Shown piece after piece: positions 1-6,555 of a stretch of 64,000 bases of DNA. How positions within the stretch are numbered: position 1 is the first letter of the stretch; every line of letters starts with the position of its first letter. Origin of the DNA: Nitrospira sp. (GTDB taxonomy: Bacteria; Nitrospirota; Nitrospiria; Nitrospirales; Nitrospiraceae); the NCBI GenBank assembly GCA_024998595.1, contig JACOEK010000007.1, forward strand, positions 1-64,000. Reading direction: 5' to 3'. The notes beneath the pieces are model-generated. The model was not told where the DNA came from. It made no database searches and saw only the letters and a list, made by a program, of their open reading frames with translations. The position numbers and the translations under genes were made by a program.

Positions 1-55
1 TCAGGTCGAAGAGCCGATCTACATTCGGCCGGCCGAGCGCGTGAACTGGCTGTAA
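1..55 (+). CDS. C-terminal end of an unidentified protein (partial)
   Basis: Reading frame 2 is open from the left edge and ends in a TAA at 53-55, giving a tail that finishes in ERVNWL. Only 17 residues are inside the window, so the protein cannot be identified. No strong terminator follows before the next gene at 160. Confidence 0.4.
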   Translation, partial: QVEEPIYIRPAERVNWL

Positions 56-159
56 CGGCATCGGAGGCGGTCGGGAGGAGCGCCCGGTGCTCCTCCTGAC
101 CCATCCCATGCCTTCTGCCTGAAGGTCCTCAACACGATTGGAAAGCCTCACACAGATTC

Positions 160-816
160 ATGGACATACGTGGTCGGTTTATCGGACTCCTTCTCGTCGC
201 AACGGCCGCATTGGCCTTCTCGTTTCTCGGACATGTGTGGTTGTTTGAGCAATGGCGCATCCAGCAGGAGCGGCAACTCCATCGCTCGTCCATTCTCACG
301 GAGGTCTTGCGTCTGCAACGACTGGTCATGGATGTGGAAACGAATTTTCGCGGATATCTCCTCACGGAGCAGTCATCGTTTCTCGAACCGATCAATCAGG
401 CGGAAAGCCGACTGGAAACCGGCATGGCGACCTTGACCGAACTTACCGCCACGGTGCCCGGTTTGGAGGCCGGAAGAGGGGTGCTGTTTGCTCGGCTCAA
501 AGAGTTCATTGAGAGCAAGAAAGCGCTGATTGCAGTCGTCGGGACGGATAAGCAGGAGCAGGTCCGGTTTTACGTGCGAGGCGGGAGCGGTCGAGCGTTA
601 TTCTTGACCATCGAAAAGGCCATCGGAGATTTCGAGATGCGCATCGAACGTGAAATCCCTTCGGCCTCTCTCACGTATGAAGCATGGCTGCAACGGACTC
701 GATGGCAACTGTTGTTTTTGGAAAGCCTGGGGGTCGTGGTGTGCGTCTATTTAACGAGAACGATGGGTCTTCCAAAGAAAGCCTACCTTGAACGACGCGC
801 TCGTATTCCTCTGTAA
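160..816 (+). CDS. CHASE3-domain membrane protein
   Basis: A 218-residue protein with a hydrophobic segment at about residues 8-28, a soluble part, and a second hydrophobic segment at about 180-198. The soluble part contains LQRLVMDVETNFRGYLLT near residue 52, the typical start of a CHASE3 extracellular sensor domain. CHASE3 domains normally sit in front of histidine kinase, GGDEF or methyl-accepting modules. Here only about 20 residues follow the second membrane helix, so this is a stand-alone sensor domain with no output module. It may present a signal to a separate kinase or may be a remnant of one. The Shine-Dalgarno sequence is weak, so the start is less certain than the domain call. Confidence 0.7.
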   Translation: MDIRGRFIGLLLVATAALAFSFLGHVWLFEQWRIQQERQLHRSSILTEVLRLQRLVMDVETNFRGYLLTEQSSFLEPINQAESRLETGMATLTELTATVPGLEAGRGVLFARLKEFIESKKALIAVVGTDKQEQVRFYVRGGSGRALFLTIEKAIGDFEMRIEREIPSASLTYEAWLQRTRWQLLFLESLGVVVCVYLTRTMGLPKKAYLERRARIPL

Positions 817-890
817 ACTGTCTTTATAGTTCTTCTCTTCCCGTCTCCACCTCAGCCGTATCAGGGCCTGAGTATTCCCCTCGCGAAAAC

Positions 891-910
891 CGCACAGTGC
901 GTTCTGTGCG
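891..910. promoter_or_regulatory. Inverted repeat CGCAC-N10-GTGCG, site 1
   Basis: CGCAC at 891-895 and GTGCG at 906-910 are separated by exactly 10 bases. The same pattern recurs at 1983-2002 and 4685-4704. It lies 60 bp upstream of a sigma-54 -24 element. Position and symmetry suggest an enhancer site for a dimeric activator; this is inference. Confidence 0.7.
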
Positions 911-915
911 ATTCC

Positions 916-930
916 GCTCACTTTGTGAGC
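916..930. promoter_or_regulatory. Second palindrome upstream of the sigma-54 promoter
   Basis: GCTCAC-TTT-GTGAGC is a perfect 6-3-6 inverted repeat between site 1 and the -24 element at 971. It is not repeated at the other three promoters, so its role is unclear. It could be an additional regulator site or chance. Confidence 0.35.
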
Positions 931-970
931 TCAACACACCAAAAAGCCGAGAATTCTGTTCGTATCTTGA

Positions 971-985
971 TGGCACATGCCTTGC
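971..985 (+). promoter_or_regulatory. Sigma-54 (-24/-12) promoter, P1
   Basis: TGGCAC-N5-TTGC, followed by TT, matches the RpoN consensus at both boxes with the required GG-N10-GC spacing. It lies 55 bp before the microprotein start at 1040 and just downstream of two inverted repeats. Confidence 0.8.
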
Positions 986-1039
986 TTAATCGGCTGGTAC
1001 TACGGTGAGCGCGATCAAGCAGGGGAAAGGAGTCGAGCC

Positions 1040-1141
1040 ATGGTCAAGATAATCAAGAAAGTGGGCGATCGGGAGTTGGCCTGGGTGATGTTGGCGGTAG
1101 CGGCAGTCGCACTGTGGAGCACATGGGGGCTTGCCAGCTAA
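1040..1141 (+). CDS. 33-residue single-span membrane microprotein
   Basis: ATG at 1040 follows a GGAAAGGAG ribosome-binding site and runs 33 codons to TAA at 1139-1141. The first 12 residues are basic and polar (MVKIIKKVGDRE), followed by one hydrophobic helix at about residues 13-31 ending in LAS. No family is recognised. Its own sigma-54 promoter with upstream inverted repeats argues that it is a real, regulated gene. Small single-span proteins of this type often modulate a membrane partner, but the partner is unknown here. Confidence 0.7.
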   Translation: MVKIIKKVGDRELAWVMLAVAAVALWSTWGLAS

Positions 1142-1420
1142 GCGCGCTGATCGGTGATTCGACCCGTTGGACTTGACGTATCCCTTCTTCAGACGCATCA
1201 CGTCAACATTGCCAGGATCTCCGCTGGCCTCTAGACTCCCGATCTTTCTTCCCGTTGTATCAGTTCCTTCACCACCACCTGATTGTGTTCCAGACCTGAA
1301 GCGTCGCTCAGCAGCATGAGCGGCCGCGCTCGAACCCCGCGATAAGGACCTTAACAGCCTAGCCGCTCCGGTTCTGTCCCATGTGACCCGTGGTGATCTA
1401 CGTCGAAACAGGCTGGCCGA
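1142..1420. other. Gap with no recognised feature
   Basis: About 280 bp between the microprotein and the convergent CBS gene. I found no coding frame with a ribosome-binding site, no RNA gene and no convincing terminator hairpin. Confidence 0.5.
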
Positions 1421-1846
1421 TCACTCCTCAATGTCTACGGGCATCCCTACCGAGGCGCGTAGCAGGTCATGACGTGTGACCGAATAGGTGACTCTTCCAT
1501 TCTCTTCGACCGGGAGATTCAGAAGGTGCTTGTCTGCCATGATCTGAATCGCTTCCGCGATGGGGGTTGACTTGCGAACTGAAATGGGATTTTTCACCAT
1601 AAGCTGTTCGGCTGTGAGCCTGTTCAGATCATGCCCCCCGGCGAGGGCGGTGAGGATATCGACCTCGCTGATGAATCCCACATAGGTTCCGTCATGGTCA
1701 ACGACCGGTGCGCCGGAAACATGAGCGGACAGCATTTCGATGGTGATGGCCATTCCGTCCTGTCCGGAATGGAATTGTATGGCATTCGTCCCCACAATTT
1801 GACCGACAGTTTTAAAACCTCCCGCTGGAATACCTACGGTGGGCAT
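1421..1846 (-). CDS. Tandem CBS-domain protein
   Basis: A 141-residue protein made almost entirely of two CBS motifs: residues about 15-68 (SGAPVVDHDGTYVGFISEVDIL) and about 80-135 (LMVKNPISV ... LLNLPV ... TRHDLL). CBS pairs form a Bateman module that binds adenine nucleotides and acts as an energy or redox sensor. No enzyme or channel domain is attached, so it probably acts by binding a partner. A strong ribosome-binding site (AAGGAAAGGAG) precedes the ATG. A perfect sigma-54 promoter lies 48 bp upstream, which links it to the divergent operon starting at 2176. Confidence 0.88.
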   Translation of the reverse strand: MPTVGIPAGGFKTVGQIVGTNAIQFHSGQDGMAITIEMLSAHVSGAPVVDHDGTYVGFISEVDILTALAGGHDLNRLTAEQLMVKNPISVRKSTPIAEAIQIMADKHLLNLPVEENGRVTYSVTRHDLLRASVGMPVDIEE

Positions 1847-1894
1847 AGCGACTCCTTTCCTTGTAATGGCCCTCTTCTTCTCCTCTTCTGTTCA

Positions 1895-1909
1895 GCAAAC
1901 CCAGTGCCA
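1895..1909 (-). promoter_or_regulatory. Sigma-54 promoter for the CBS gene, P2
   Basis: On the minus strand the sequence reads TGGCAC-TGGGT-TTGC, a full match to the -24/-12 consensus. The inverted repeat at 1983-2002 lies 73 bp upstream in this orientation. Confidence 0.82.
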
Positions 1910-1982
1910 GTCCGGGTGACGGTCCGAACCCGTCAATTCCACTGTACGTGATTCGCGAAAAGACAGCCGGCTTGAGCGGTTT

Positions 1983-2002
1983 CGCACGAGATGCACTGTG
2001 CG
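1983..2002. promoter_or_regulatory. Inverted repeat CGCAC-N10-GTGCG, site 2
   Basis: CGCAC at 1983-1987 and GTGCG at 1998-2002, extended to TTCGCAC...GTGCGAA. It sits between divergent sigma-54 promoters P2 (minus) and P3 (plus), so one activator site could serve both the CBS gene and the 2176-4499 operon. Confidence 0.72.
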
Positions 2003-2093
2003 AAATGCCTCAACGCCAATGGGAGACTACGTGATACCACTTCCGTACCATCGCTCAGAGCGGAAATCTCTTTGCCCTACTGCTGCCATCAAT

Positions 2094-2108
2094 AGGACCA
2101 TATTTTGC
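2094..2108 (+). promoter_or_regulatory. Sigma-54 promoter, P3
   Basis: AGGACC-ATATT-TTGC keeps the invariant GG and GC ten bases apart. It closely resembles P4 (AGGATC-ATATC-TTGC). It lies 68 bp before the ATG at 2176 and 91 bp after inverted repeat site 2. Confidence 0.68.
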
Positions 2109-2175
2109 AAAGCTATTTGGCGCAGACCGAAATCCAACAGGCGCACCGTCAGTTTCTGTGCGCAGGGGAGGCGCG

Positions 2176-2442
2176 ATGATTCGTCAAGCTGATTCCCCGG
2201 GTCATGAGGTAATCGATAATCAAATTCTGGTGCTGCTGCACCGCCATCGGCGACTGACCTTTCTCACCCTGGCGGATGCGCTGCCCTTGTACACCTGGCA
2301 ATCTCTGTTCGCCGCGTTGAACCGGTTGAGGACTTTAGACCATGTCGAACTGTTGCCACTGGCTGCAGATTACGAAGTGATATGGCGGTCCGGTCGCGAG
2401 GGGGCCTCCGTGTTGCCGAAGGGAGCCTACTTGCAGGTGTGA
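2176..2442 (+). CDS. Small winged-helix-like protein, copy 1
   Basis: An 88-residue protein. The ATG at 2176 is preferred over an earlier in-frame start at 2158 because AGGGGAGG stands just before it. The core is a helix (ILVLLHRHRRLTFLTLADAL), a second helix (WQSLFAALNRLRTLDHVEL) and a strand pair ending in YEVIW, which looks like a small winged helix. The gene at 5948 has the same layout and length, so the two appear paralogous. It is the first gene of an operon, and its stop overlaps the next ATG (TGATG at 2440-2444). Function is unknown; DNA binding is a fold-based guess. Confidence 0.7.
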   Translation: MIRQADSPGHEVIDNQILVLLHRHRRLTFLTLADALPLYTWQSLFAALNRLRTLDHVELLPLAADYEVIWRSGREGASVLPKGAYLQV

Positions 2443-2807
2443 TGATGCGCGTCTCCTGGCCGGTTGTTCTTGGATGCCTTGCGCTGGCGGGAGCCTGTCA
2501 ATTGTCCGGATGTGGCAATACCGCCTCGGTGTTCGATTTGAAGACCGACGATCCCAGGCGGGATCAGAAAAAAATTGCCGAGTTCTATGTACAAGCAGCA
2601 ACGAGGCTGAGGCAGATGGCGCAGGATTATGACCATCGTGTAGCGGTGTATGAACGCCTGTTTGGTCCGCACTCGGATTGGGTCGAAGGTACGCGCCTCT
2701 TGGCCCAATCGTACGAAGCTGCGGCACAGGAGCAGGAACAGCTAGCCGCTCGGCATCAGCGTCTGCATGATGGTCGTGTTCAAGCTGCTTACCAGGAATC
2801 CCGCTGA
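2442..2807 (+). CDS. Small helical lipoprotein
   Basis: A 121-residue protein with a hydrophobic signal peptide and a lipobox LSGC, after which the mature protein starts CGNT. The rest is predicted alpha-helical and charged (AATRLRQMAQDYDHRV ... LAQSYEAAAQEQEQLA). The mature part has the same style as the lipoprotein at 4876 (QELRTFADRHE ... RQLRVAAEQIEQ), so the two may be related. It is translationally coupled to the upstream winged-helix gene and followed by the SPFH gene, whose mature protein also begins CGNT. No known family was recognised. Confidence 0.75.
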   Translation: MMRVSWPVVLGCLALAGACQLSGCGNTASVFDLKTDDPRRDQKKIAEFYVQAATRLRQMAQDYDHRVAVYERLFGPHSDWVEGTRLLAQSYEAAAQEQEQLAARHQRLHDGRVQAAYQESR

Positions 2808-2834
2808 ATGACATCGGGCAGGAAGGGGGAGGCC

Positions 2835-3740
2835 ATGTGGCGATATACGACGATCGGAGTGATCCTGCTGGGATTGTGCAGTCTGACGGGTTGTGGAAAC
2901 ACTGTCAGCCCGGGGCAGCGAGGTCTCCGCTGGTATCCGCTGACCGAGGGATTGACCACCGAGACCTTGAAGTCGGGGTTCTATTGGAGGGCTCCCTGGA
3001 ACGACGTCTATGTCTATGACGTACGATTGCAGAGCTACACGGAAATGGTCGATGCGCTCAGTTCAGACGATCTGCTGGTCAAGTTGAAAGCGGCCATCAT
3101 CATGCGCCCGATTGCCGAAGAAGTGTATTTCCTCGCGCAGGAGATCGGGCCGGACTTTTATCCGAGGGTCGTCCGACCGGAGTTGCTGGCAGCGGTGCGC
3201 AGCGTCGTGTCGAACTATCCGATGGTCGCCGTTCCGGAAATGAGCGCGGAAATCGCCAGCAAGGTTCAGGCAGTCGTGGTGGAAAAGCTCAAGGGGCGTC
3301 ACTTGGAGGTGCAGAGCGTCGCGCTGGCCGATATTGAATTGGCGAAGATCGTTCTGGAAGCGGTGGAACGTAAGCAAGCCAAGGAGCAGGAAAAGGAACA
3401 AAAGGAATTCGAGCTCGTCATTGCAGAGAAAGAAGCGGAGATCGCCAGACGGCGGGCGCGCGGTGAGGGCGACGCGATACGAATTCGATCGGAAGGCGAG
3501 GCCGAAGGGCTGAAGATTCGCGCGTTGGGCCAGGCGAATGCGCAACAGACGATTACGAAAACCCTTACCCCCGAGTATCTGCAGTACAAGCTGTACGACA
3601 GCCCTAACGCCAAAATGGTCTTGCTGCCGGATCAATTGCGTGTGCCGATTCTGATCAACCCTGACCAGGATCGCGGGGCGAGGCCGGCTCCTGAGAGCCT
3701 CATGCGCACGGAGCAGGACCTGATGGGACGGGGACGCTAG
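2835..3740 (+). CDS. SPFH/prohibitin-family lipoprotein
   Basis: A 301-residue protein from the ATG at 2835, chosen because GGGGGAGG stands directly before it; an upstream in-frame ATG at 2808 lacks one. It resembles the prohibitin/HflC branch of the SPFH family: a PGQRGL start, a band-7 domain to about residue 165, then a long charged coiled coil (KQAKEQEKEQKEFE, IAEKEAEIARRRARGEGDA, EGEAEGLKIRALGQANAQQT). SPFH proteins form large membrane-tethered rings that scaffold proteases and membrane microdomains. Most use an N-terminal membrane helix. Here the N-terminus has a lipobox (LTGC), suggesting lipid anchoring on the periplasmic side, which is unusual. Confidence 0.85.
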   Translation: MWRYTTIGVILLGLCSLTGCGNTVSPGQRGLRWYPLTEGLTTETLKSGFYWRAPWNDVYVYDVRLQSYTEMVDALSSDDLLVKLKAAIIMRPIAEEVYFLAQEIGPDFYPRVVRPELLAAVRSVVSNYPMVAVPEMSAEIASKVQAVVVEKLKGRHLEVQSVALADIELAKIVLEAVERKQAKEQEKEQKEFELVIAEKEAEIARRRARGEGDAIRIRSEGEAEGLKIRALGQANAQQTITKTLTPEYLQYKLYDSPNAKMVLLPDQLRVPILINPDQDRGARPAPESLMRTEQDLMGRGR

Positions 3741-3776
3741 AACCCTCAGCCGCTGGTCGATCGAAGGAGGCGAAGG

Positions 3777-4010
3777 ATGGGATGCAGTCGATGTCAGGGC
3801 CTAATGGTGGACGAGACGTTGTTCAATCCGACTGAAGGGGTGAGCCATACGTGGGTGCCGGTCGCCCGCTGTCTCAATTGCGGCAATCTGGAAGATGCGC
3901 TGATCCGACTCGCCCGTGGCATCTCGCCCCGTCTGGGTCGGCGTACCAGGCCTGGCCCGCAGCGGAGAGGCGTATGGAGCGAGGAGATTCGCGGACAAGG
4001 ACGAGGCTGA
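3777..4010 (+). CDS. Small zinc-ribbon-like protein
   Basis: A 77-residue protein with two Cys pairs, CSRCQ near residue 3 and CLNCG near residue 32, as in a small zinc ribbon. The C-terminal third is rich in Arg, Pro and Gly. The ribosome-binding site AAGGAGGCG precedes the ATG, the same form used by neighbouring cassette genes. It lies between the SPFH and response-regulator genes in the same orientation. No named family is recognised; it may bind nucleic acid or protein. Confidence 0.7.
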   Translation: MGCSRCQGLMVDETLFNPTEGVSHTWVPVARCLNCGNLEDALIRLARGISPRLGRRTRPGPQRRGVWSEEIRGQGRG

Positions 4011-4085
4011 AGTCGTCTGTCTGGGCCTGAGTGCGAGCCATTGACGGACGAGGACTGTTGGATGCAAGAGGAGAAGGGAGGCGCC

Positions 4086-4499
4086 ATGGAGGGCTATGGG
4101 AAGCGCGTACTGATCGCCGATGATGAAGAAAGTGTGCGTCGTTTAGTTGCGGTCGTGCTGGAGCAAGCTGGATATATCGTTCATGCGGCAGTCGATGGCG
4201 TCGAGGCGTTGGGCGAGATGAAAAAACGACGTTTCGATGCGGTCATTTCCGACTTTCACATGCCTCGGTTGGACGGCGAGCAATTCCTTCTCCTTTGTCG
4301 CCTCATGTGGCCGGACATTCCGGTCTTGCTGCTGTCGGCTGACTTGCAAGAACTTCCCCCGTCCCTCAAGCAGCAAGGTGCGCGCATCCTAGTTTCGAAG
4401 CCGTTTGCTCCGGAGACGTTATTACAGTCCTTGCATGAGTCGGTCTCACTGCCCGACAATCACCCCTCATCAGAGCGGATCACGTCAAAAGCGTCATAA
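4086..4499 (+). CDS. Receiver-only response regulator
   Basis: A 137-residue CheY-like receiver domain: acidic pair DDEE near residue 11, phosphoacceptor Asp in AVISDFHMPRLDG near residue 56, and the conserved Lys in LVSKPF near residue 105. No output domain follows. It should take phosphate from a histidine kinase and act by binding a partner. No kinase is present in the window, although the CHASE3 protein at 160 is a sensor without an output. The start at 4086 is chosen because GGGAGGCG directly precedes it. It is the last gene of the operon that begins at 2176. Confidence 0.88.
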   Translation: MEGYGKRVLIADDEESVRRLVAVVLEQAGYIVHAAVDGVEALGEMKKRRFDAVISDFHMPRLDGEQFLLLCRLMWPDIPVLLLSADLQELPPSLKQQGARILVSKPFAPETLLQSLHESVSLPDNHPSSERITSKAS

Positions 4500-4684
4500 G
4501 TCTCAGTTCCATTGGGTCAATCACGCAACGCGTTCCGGCGCGGAGGTTGAGCCTCGCGTTCTGCGCATCTCAGCGCCACTGATCCCTATCCAGAGTCATT
4601 CCGACGAACCGGTCATTGCCTCCTGAGTCGGCCTAAAGAAAAAGGGCAGTGGTCGTATCCCTTCACCATCAGACGGCGCGTTTT

Positions 4685-4704
4685 CGCACGGGCCGAACGG
4701 TGCG
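4685..4704. promoter_or_regulatory. Inverted repeat CGCAC-N10-GTGCG, site 3
   Basis: CGCAC at 4685-4689 and GTGCG at 4700-4704, extended to TTCGCAC...GTGCGGAA. It has the same spacing as sites 1 and 2 and lies 102 bp upstream of P4. Confidence 0.7.
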
Positions 4705-4806
4705 GAATCTGCGATGGATGGCTGTTCTTCATGAGGCTCGCTGTCCTCGATACAGATGAGAAGCGCTGCCATTGGTAGTGTGACCGTGGAGTGCCTTTTC
4801 TCCGGC

Positions 4807-4821
4807 AGGATCATATCTTGC
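4807..4821 (+). promoter_or_regulatory. Sigma-54-like promoter, P4
   Basis: AGGATC-ATATC-TTGC followed by TT has GG and GC in the required register and is nearly identical to P3. It lies 54 bp before the lipoprotein ATG at 4876. Confidence 0.65.
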
Positions 4822-4875
4822 TTCGATCAATGGTGCGGTGGCGTGACGGACTGACCATAAAGAGGAGGGCGAATC

Positions 4876-5205
4876 ATGAACGCTCTGCTGTCACAAGCCT
4901 GTGTCATTCTTGCGTTGGGTACTCTCGTCGGATGCAGCGCCATGTCGGTGAAAGAGTCGCCGTCGATTTTATCTCCGGTGTCGGCGACAGGGACTACGTA
5001 CGGGGCATCCGAAGGCCGGTTTCAATGGCATCAAGACGCCCAGGAACTCCGGACATTTGCTGATCGTCATGAGGTAGAGGCCGAAATGTTGTTACAGCAC
5101 CCAGTGCCGACGGATGCCCGGCTGATCCAGCAGCGGCGGGCACTCGCCCGTCAGTTGAGGGTTGCGGCGGAGCAGATCGAACAACGGGCCGAAGAGATGC
5201 AATAA
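4876..5205 (+). CDS. Small lipoprotein
   Basis: A 109-residue protein with a signal peptide and lipobox LVGC (mature start CSAM). A linker follows, then a helical C-terminal half (DAQELRTFADRHEVEAEM, RQLRVAAEQIEQRAEEM). The ribosome-binding site is AGAGGAGGG. It resembles the lipoprotein at 2442 in size and helical pattern, which supports the idea of two parallel operons. It begins a group that runs through 6481 and is preceded by P4. Function is unknown. Confidence 0.75.
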   Translation: MNALLSQACVILALGTLVGCSAMSVKESPSILSPVSATGTTYGASEGRFQWHQDAQELRTFADRHEVEAEMLLQHPVPTDARLIQQRRALARQLRVAAEQIEQRAEEMQ

Positions 5206-5247
5206 CACTCACCGGGAGCCTGACTAGGCCGCAGGAAGGATCATTCC

Positions 5248-5916
5248 ATGCGTGACCGGTTGGTGCTGATGGCGGGAGTGGTGCTGGCGTTCCTGCTGAT
5301 CACCGGAAGCATGGAGCGCGCCTGGACGGAAGTCTACATCGCAGGGGGAGCCGGCATGACCTTTCCGCTCGACCTCCGGCATGTGCGCGGCACGGGAGCC
5401 AATCATGGCGTGTCATTCGGGAGCTTGGACCTGGCGAATACGGAAGTGTTCGGAGGTAAGGTCGGATATTTCTTCGAGGACAAAGGTTGGGAGTGGGTTG
5501 GTGTGGAGGTCGAAGGGTTCGTCAGCCACCCGCGTGTGACCCATCAAACCTCGTCCGGGCCCGCCACTGAATCTGTGATCGCGGGAACGGGCGAACATGT
5601 CCGGATCGTGACGACCGCGCTCAATGTGCTCGCCCGATATCCTCATGGCCGGTTGCAGCCCTACGCGGGAATCGGCTTGGCAATGGTGAGCGCTACGGTG
5701 TCGGGTCCGAGCCTGGCCGTCTCGGATTCTTCCCCGGGGCTCAATCTTCTGGCGGGAGCCAAGTTTTTTCTGACCGAGCGGGTCGCCGTGTTTTGTGAAG
5801 GACGTTATACCTATGCGTCATTTCAATTCGAAGATGCCGGGCTGGCTGGCGCCGGCGTAAAAGGCGTCTACCAAGCGCCGGGGGTTGTCGCAGGAATGGC
5901 CTGGCATTTCAAATAG
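5248..5916 (+). CDS. Outer-membrane beta-barrel protein
   Basis: A 222-residue protein with a signal peptide ending near residue 27 (MERAWTE). It then shows alternating hydrophobic strands and Gly-rich turns typical of an 8-stranded OmpA/OprF/opacity-type barrel: VYIAGGAGMTF, WVGVEVEGFVSH, LNVLARYPHGRLQPYAGIGLAMV, VFCEGRYTYASFQF, VAGMAWHF at the end. YAGIGLA and the terminal aromatic strand are characteristic of this class. Its likely place is the outer membrane, with a structural or surface role. Ribosome-binding site AGGAAGG. It lies 42 bp downstream of the lipoprotein gene and is probably in the same operon. Confidence 0.85.
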   Translation: MRDRLVLMAGVVLAFLLITGSMERAWTEVYIAGGAGMTFPLDLRHVRGTGANHGVSFGSLDLANTEVFGGKVGYFFEDKGWEWVGVEVEGFVSHPRVTHQTSSGPATESVIAGTGEHVRIVTTALNVLARYPHGRLQPYAGIGLAMVSATVSGPSLAVSDSSPGLNLLAGAKFFLTERVAVFCEGRYTYASFQFEDAGLAGAGVKGVYQAPGVVAGMAWHFK

Positions 5917-5947
5917 CCCGTACTATGGGCGGACAAGGAGGCGCACG

Positions 5948-6223
5948 ATGAATGATGGCAAGCGGCAGGCTGACGGATACGATGTAGGAACCGCGGTGTG
6001 GACCTACTTGCAGCAATGTCAGATTTGCTCGATGGAGGAATTGTTCCGTCATGTGCCGACTTTTACGGCGAACCAATTGTTCCTGACTGTGGATCGGTTG
6101 AGCCGGGAAGGCAAGATCGTGCTGCGGTACAGGAACCGCGCTGAATATGTTATGGTGAGGACTGGTATTGCAGACGAGTGGCCTTGCGAAATGTCGGGCG
6201 CGCCGTTTGAAGACAAGTTATGA
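5948..6223 (+). CDS. Small winged-helix-like protein, copy 2
   Basis: A 91-residue protein starting at the ATG after AAGGAGGCG. It shows helix (VWTYLQQCQICSMEELFRHV), helix (ANQLFLTVDRLSREGKIVL) and strand (AEYVMV), which aligns by eye with the 88-residue protein at 2176. Like that gene it sits in an operon with a lipoprotein. A regulatory role through DNA binding is possible but unproven. Confidence 0.7.
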   Translation: MNDGKRQADGYDVGTAVWTYLQQCQICSMEELFRHVPTFTANQLFLTVDRLSREGKIVLRYRNRAEYVMVRTGIADEWPCEMSGAPFEDKL

Positions 6224-6232
6224 GGAACAGGT

Positions 6233-6481
6233 ATGAAAAAGAAGACAGCGGCGCCCAAAAAAGCGACCACCCGCCCGGCCAAGCAGGTCAGTAAGTCATC
6301 AGCGCCGGAGAAGCGGCCGGGGCCAGTTCAGGATGTGCAAGTGCGCATTGCAGCCAGGGCGCATGAACTCTATGAACAACGTGGCTGCCTAGACGGCTAT
6401 CATCTGCGCGATTGGCTGGAGGCGGAACGGGAAATTCTGGGTCATCCGGTCGAGATGGACAAATCTTCCGAACGCATTTGA
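6233..6481 (+). CDS. DUF2934 protein
   Basis: An 82-residue protein. The first 35 residues are rich in Lys, Pro and Ala. The rest matches the DUF2934 pattern: IAARAHELYEQRG, then LRDWLEAEREI. The family is common in Nitrospira-type and other environmental Gram-negatives, has no established function, and its basic tail suggests nucleic-acid contact. A weak AGGAACAGG site precedes the ATG, 9 bp after the winged-helix gene, so it is the likely last gene of this operon. Confidence 0.82.
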   Translation: MKKKTAAPKKATTRPAKQVSKSSAPEKRPGPVQDVQVRIAARAHELYEQRGCLDGYHLRDWLEAEREILGHPVEMDKSSERI

Positions 6482-6555
6482 TTCCTGTCGATAGATTTCA
6501 GGCGACGTTTCCGATGTCTGTTACCGCCGCTTGTGCGTCACGTCCTGCCGTTCGG

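Larger units (their letters stand above)
4500..4875. other. Intergenic region carrying regulatory sites
   Basis: This 376 bp gap contains inverted repeat site 3 (4685-4704) and sigma-54 promoter P4 (4807-4821). No convincing gene was seen on either strand. Confidence 0.6.

Noticed and set aside
1310-1350. tRNA-like GGGGTTCGAG on the minus strand
   Set aside because: The flanking bases do not form a T-stem and no cloverleaf can be drawn.
1998-2192. 64-codon plus-strand frame before the winged-helix gene
   Set aside because: It overlaps the inverted repeat and P3, and lacks a ribosome-binding site. The region is better explained as regulatory.
4596-4814. 72-codon minus-strand frame in the regulatory gap
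   Set aside because: It overlaps both the inverted repeat site 3 and promoter P4 on the opposite strand, has no clear ribosome-binding site and no recognisable pattern.
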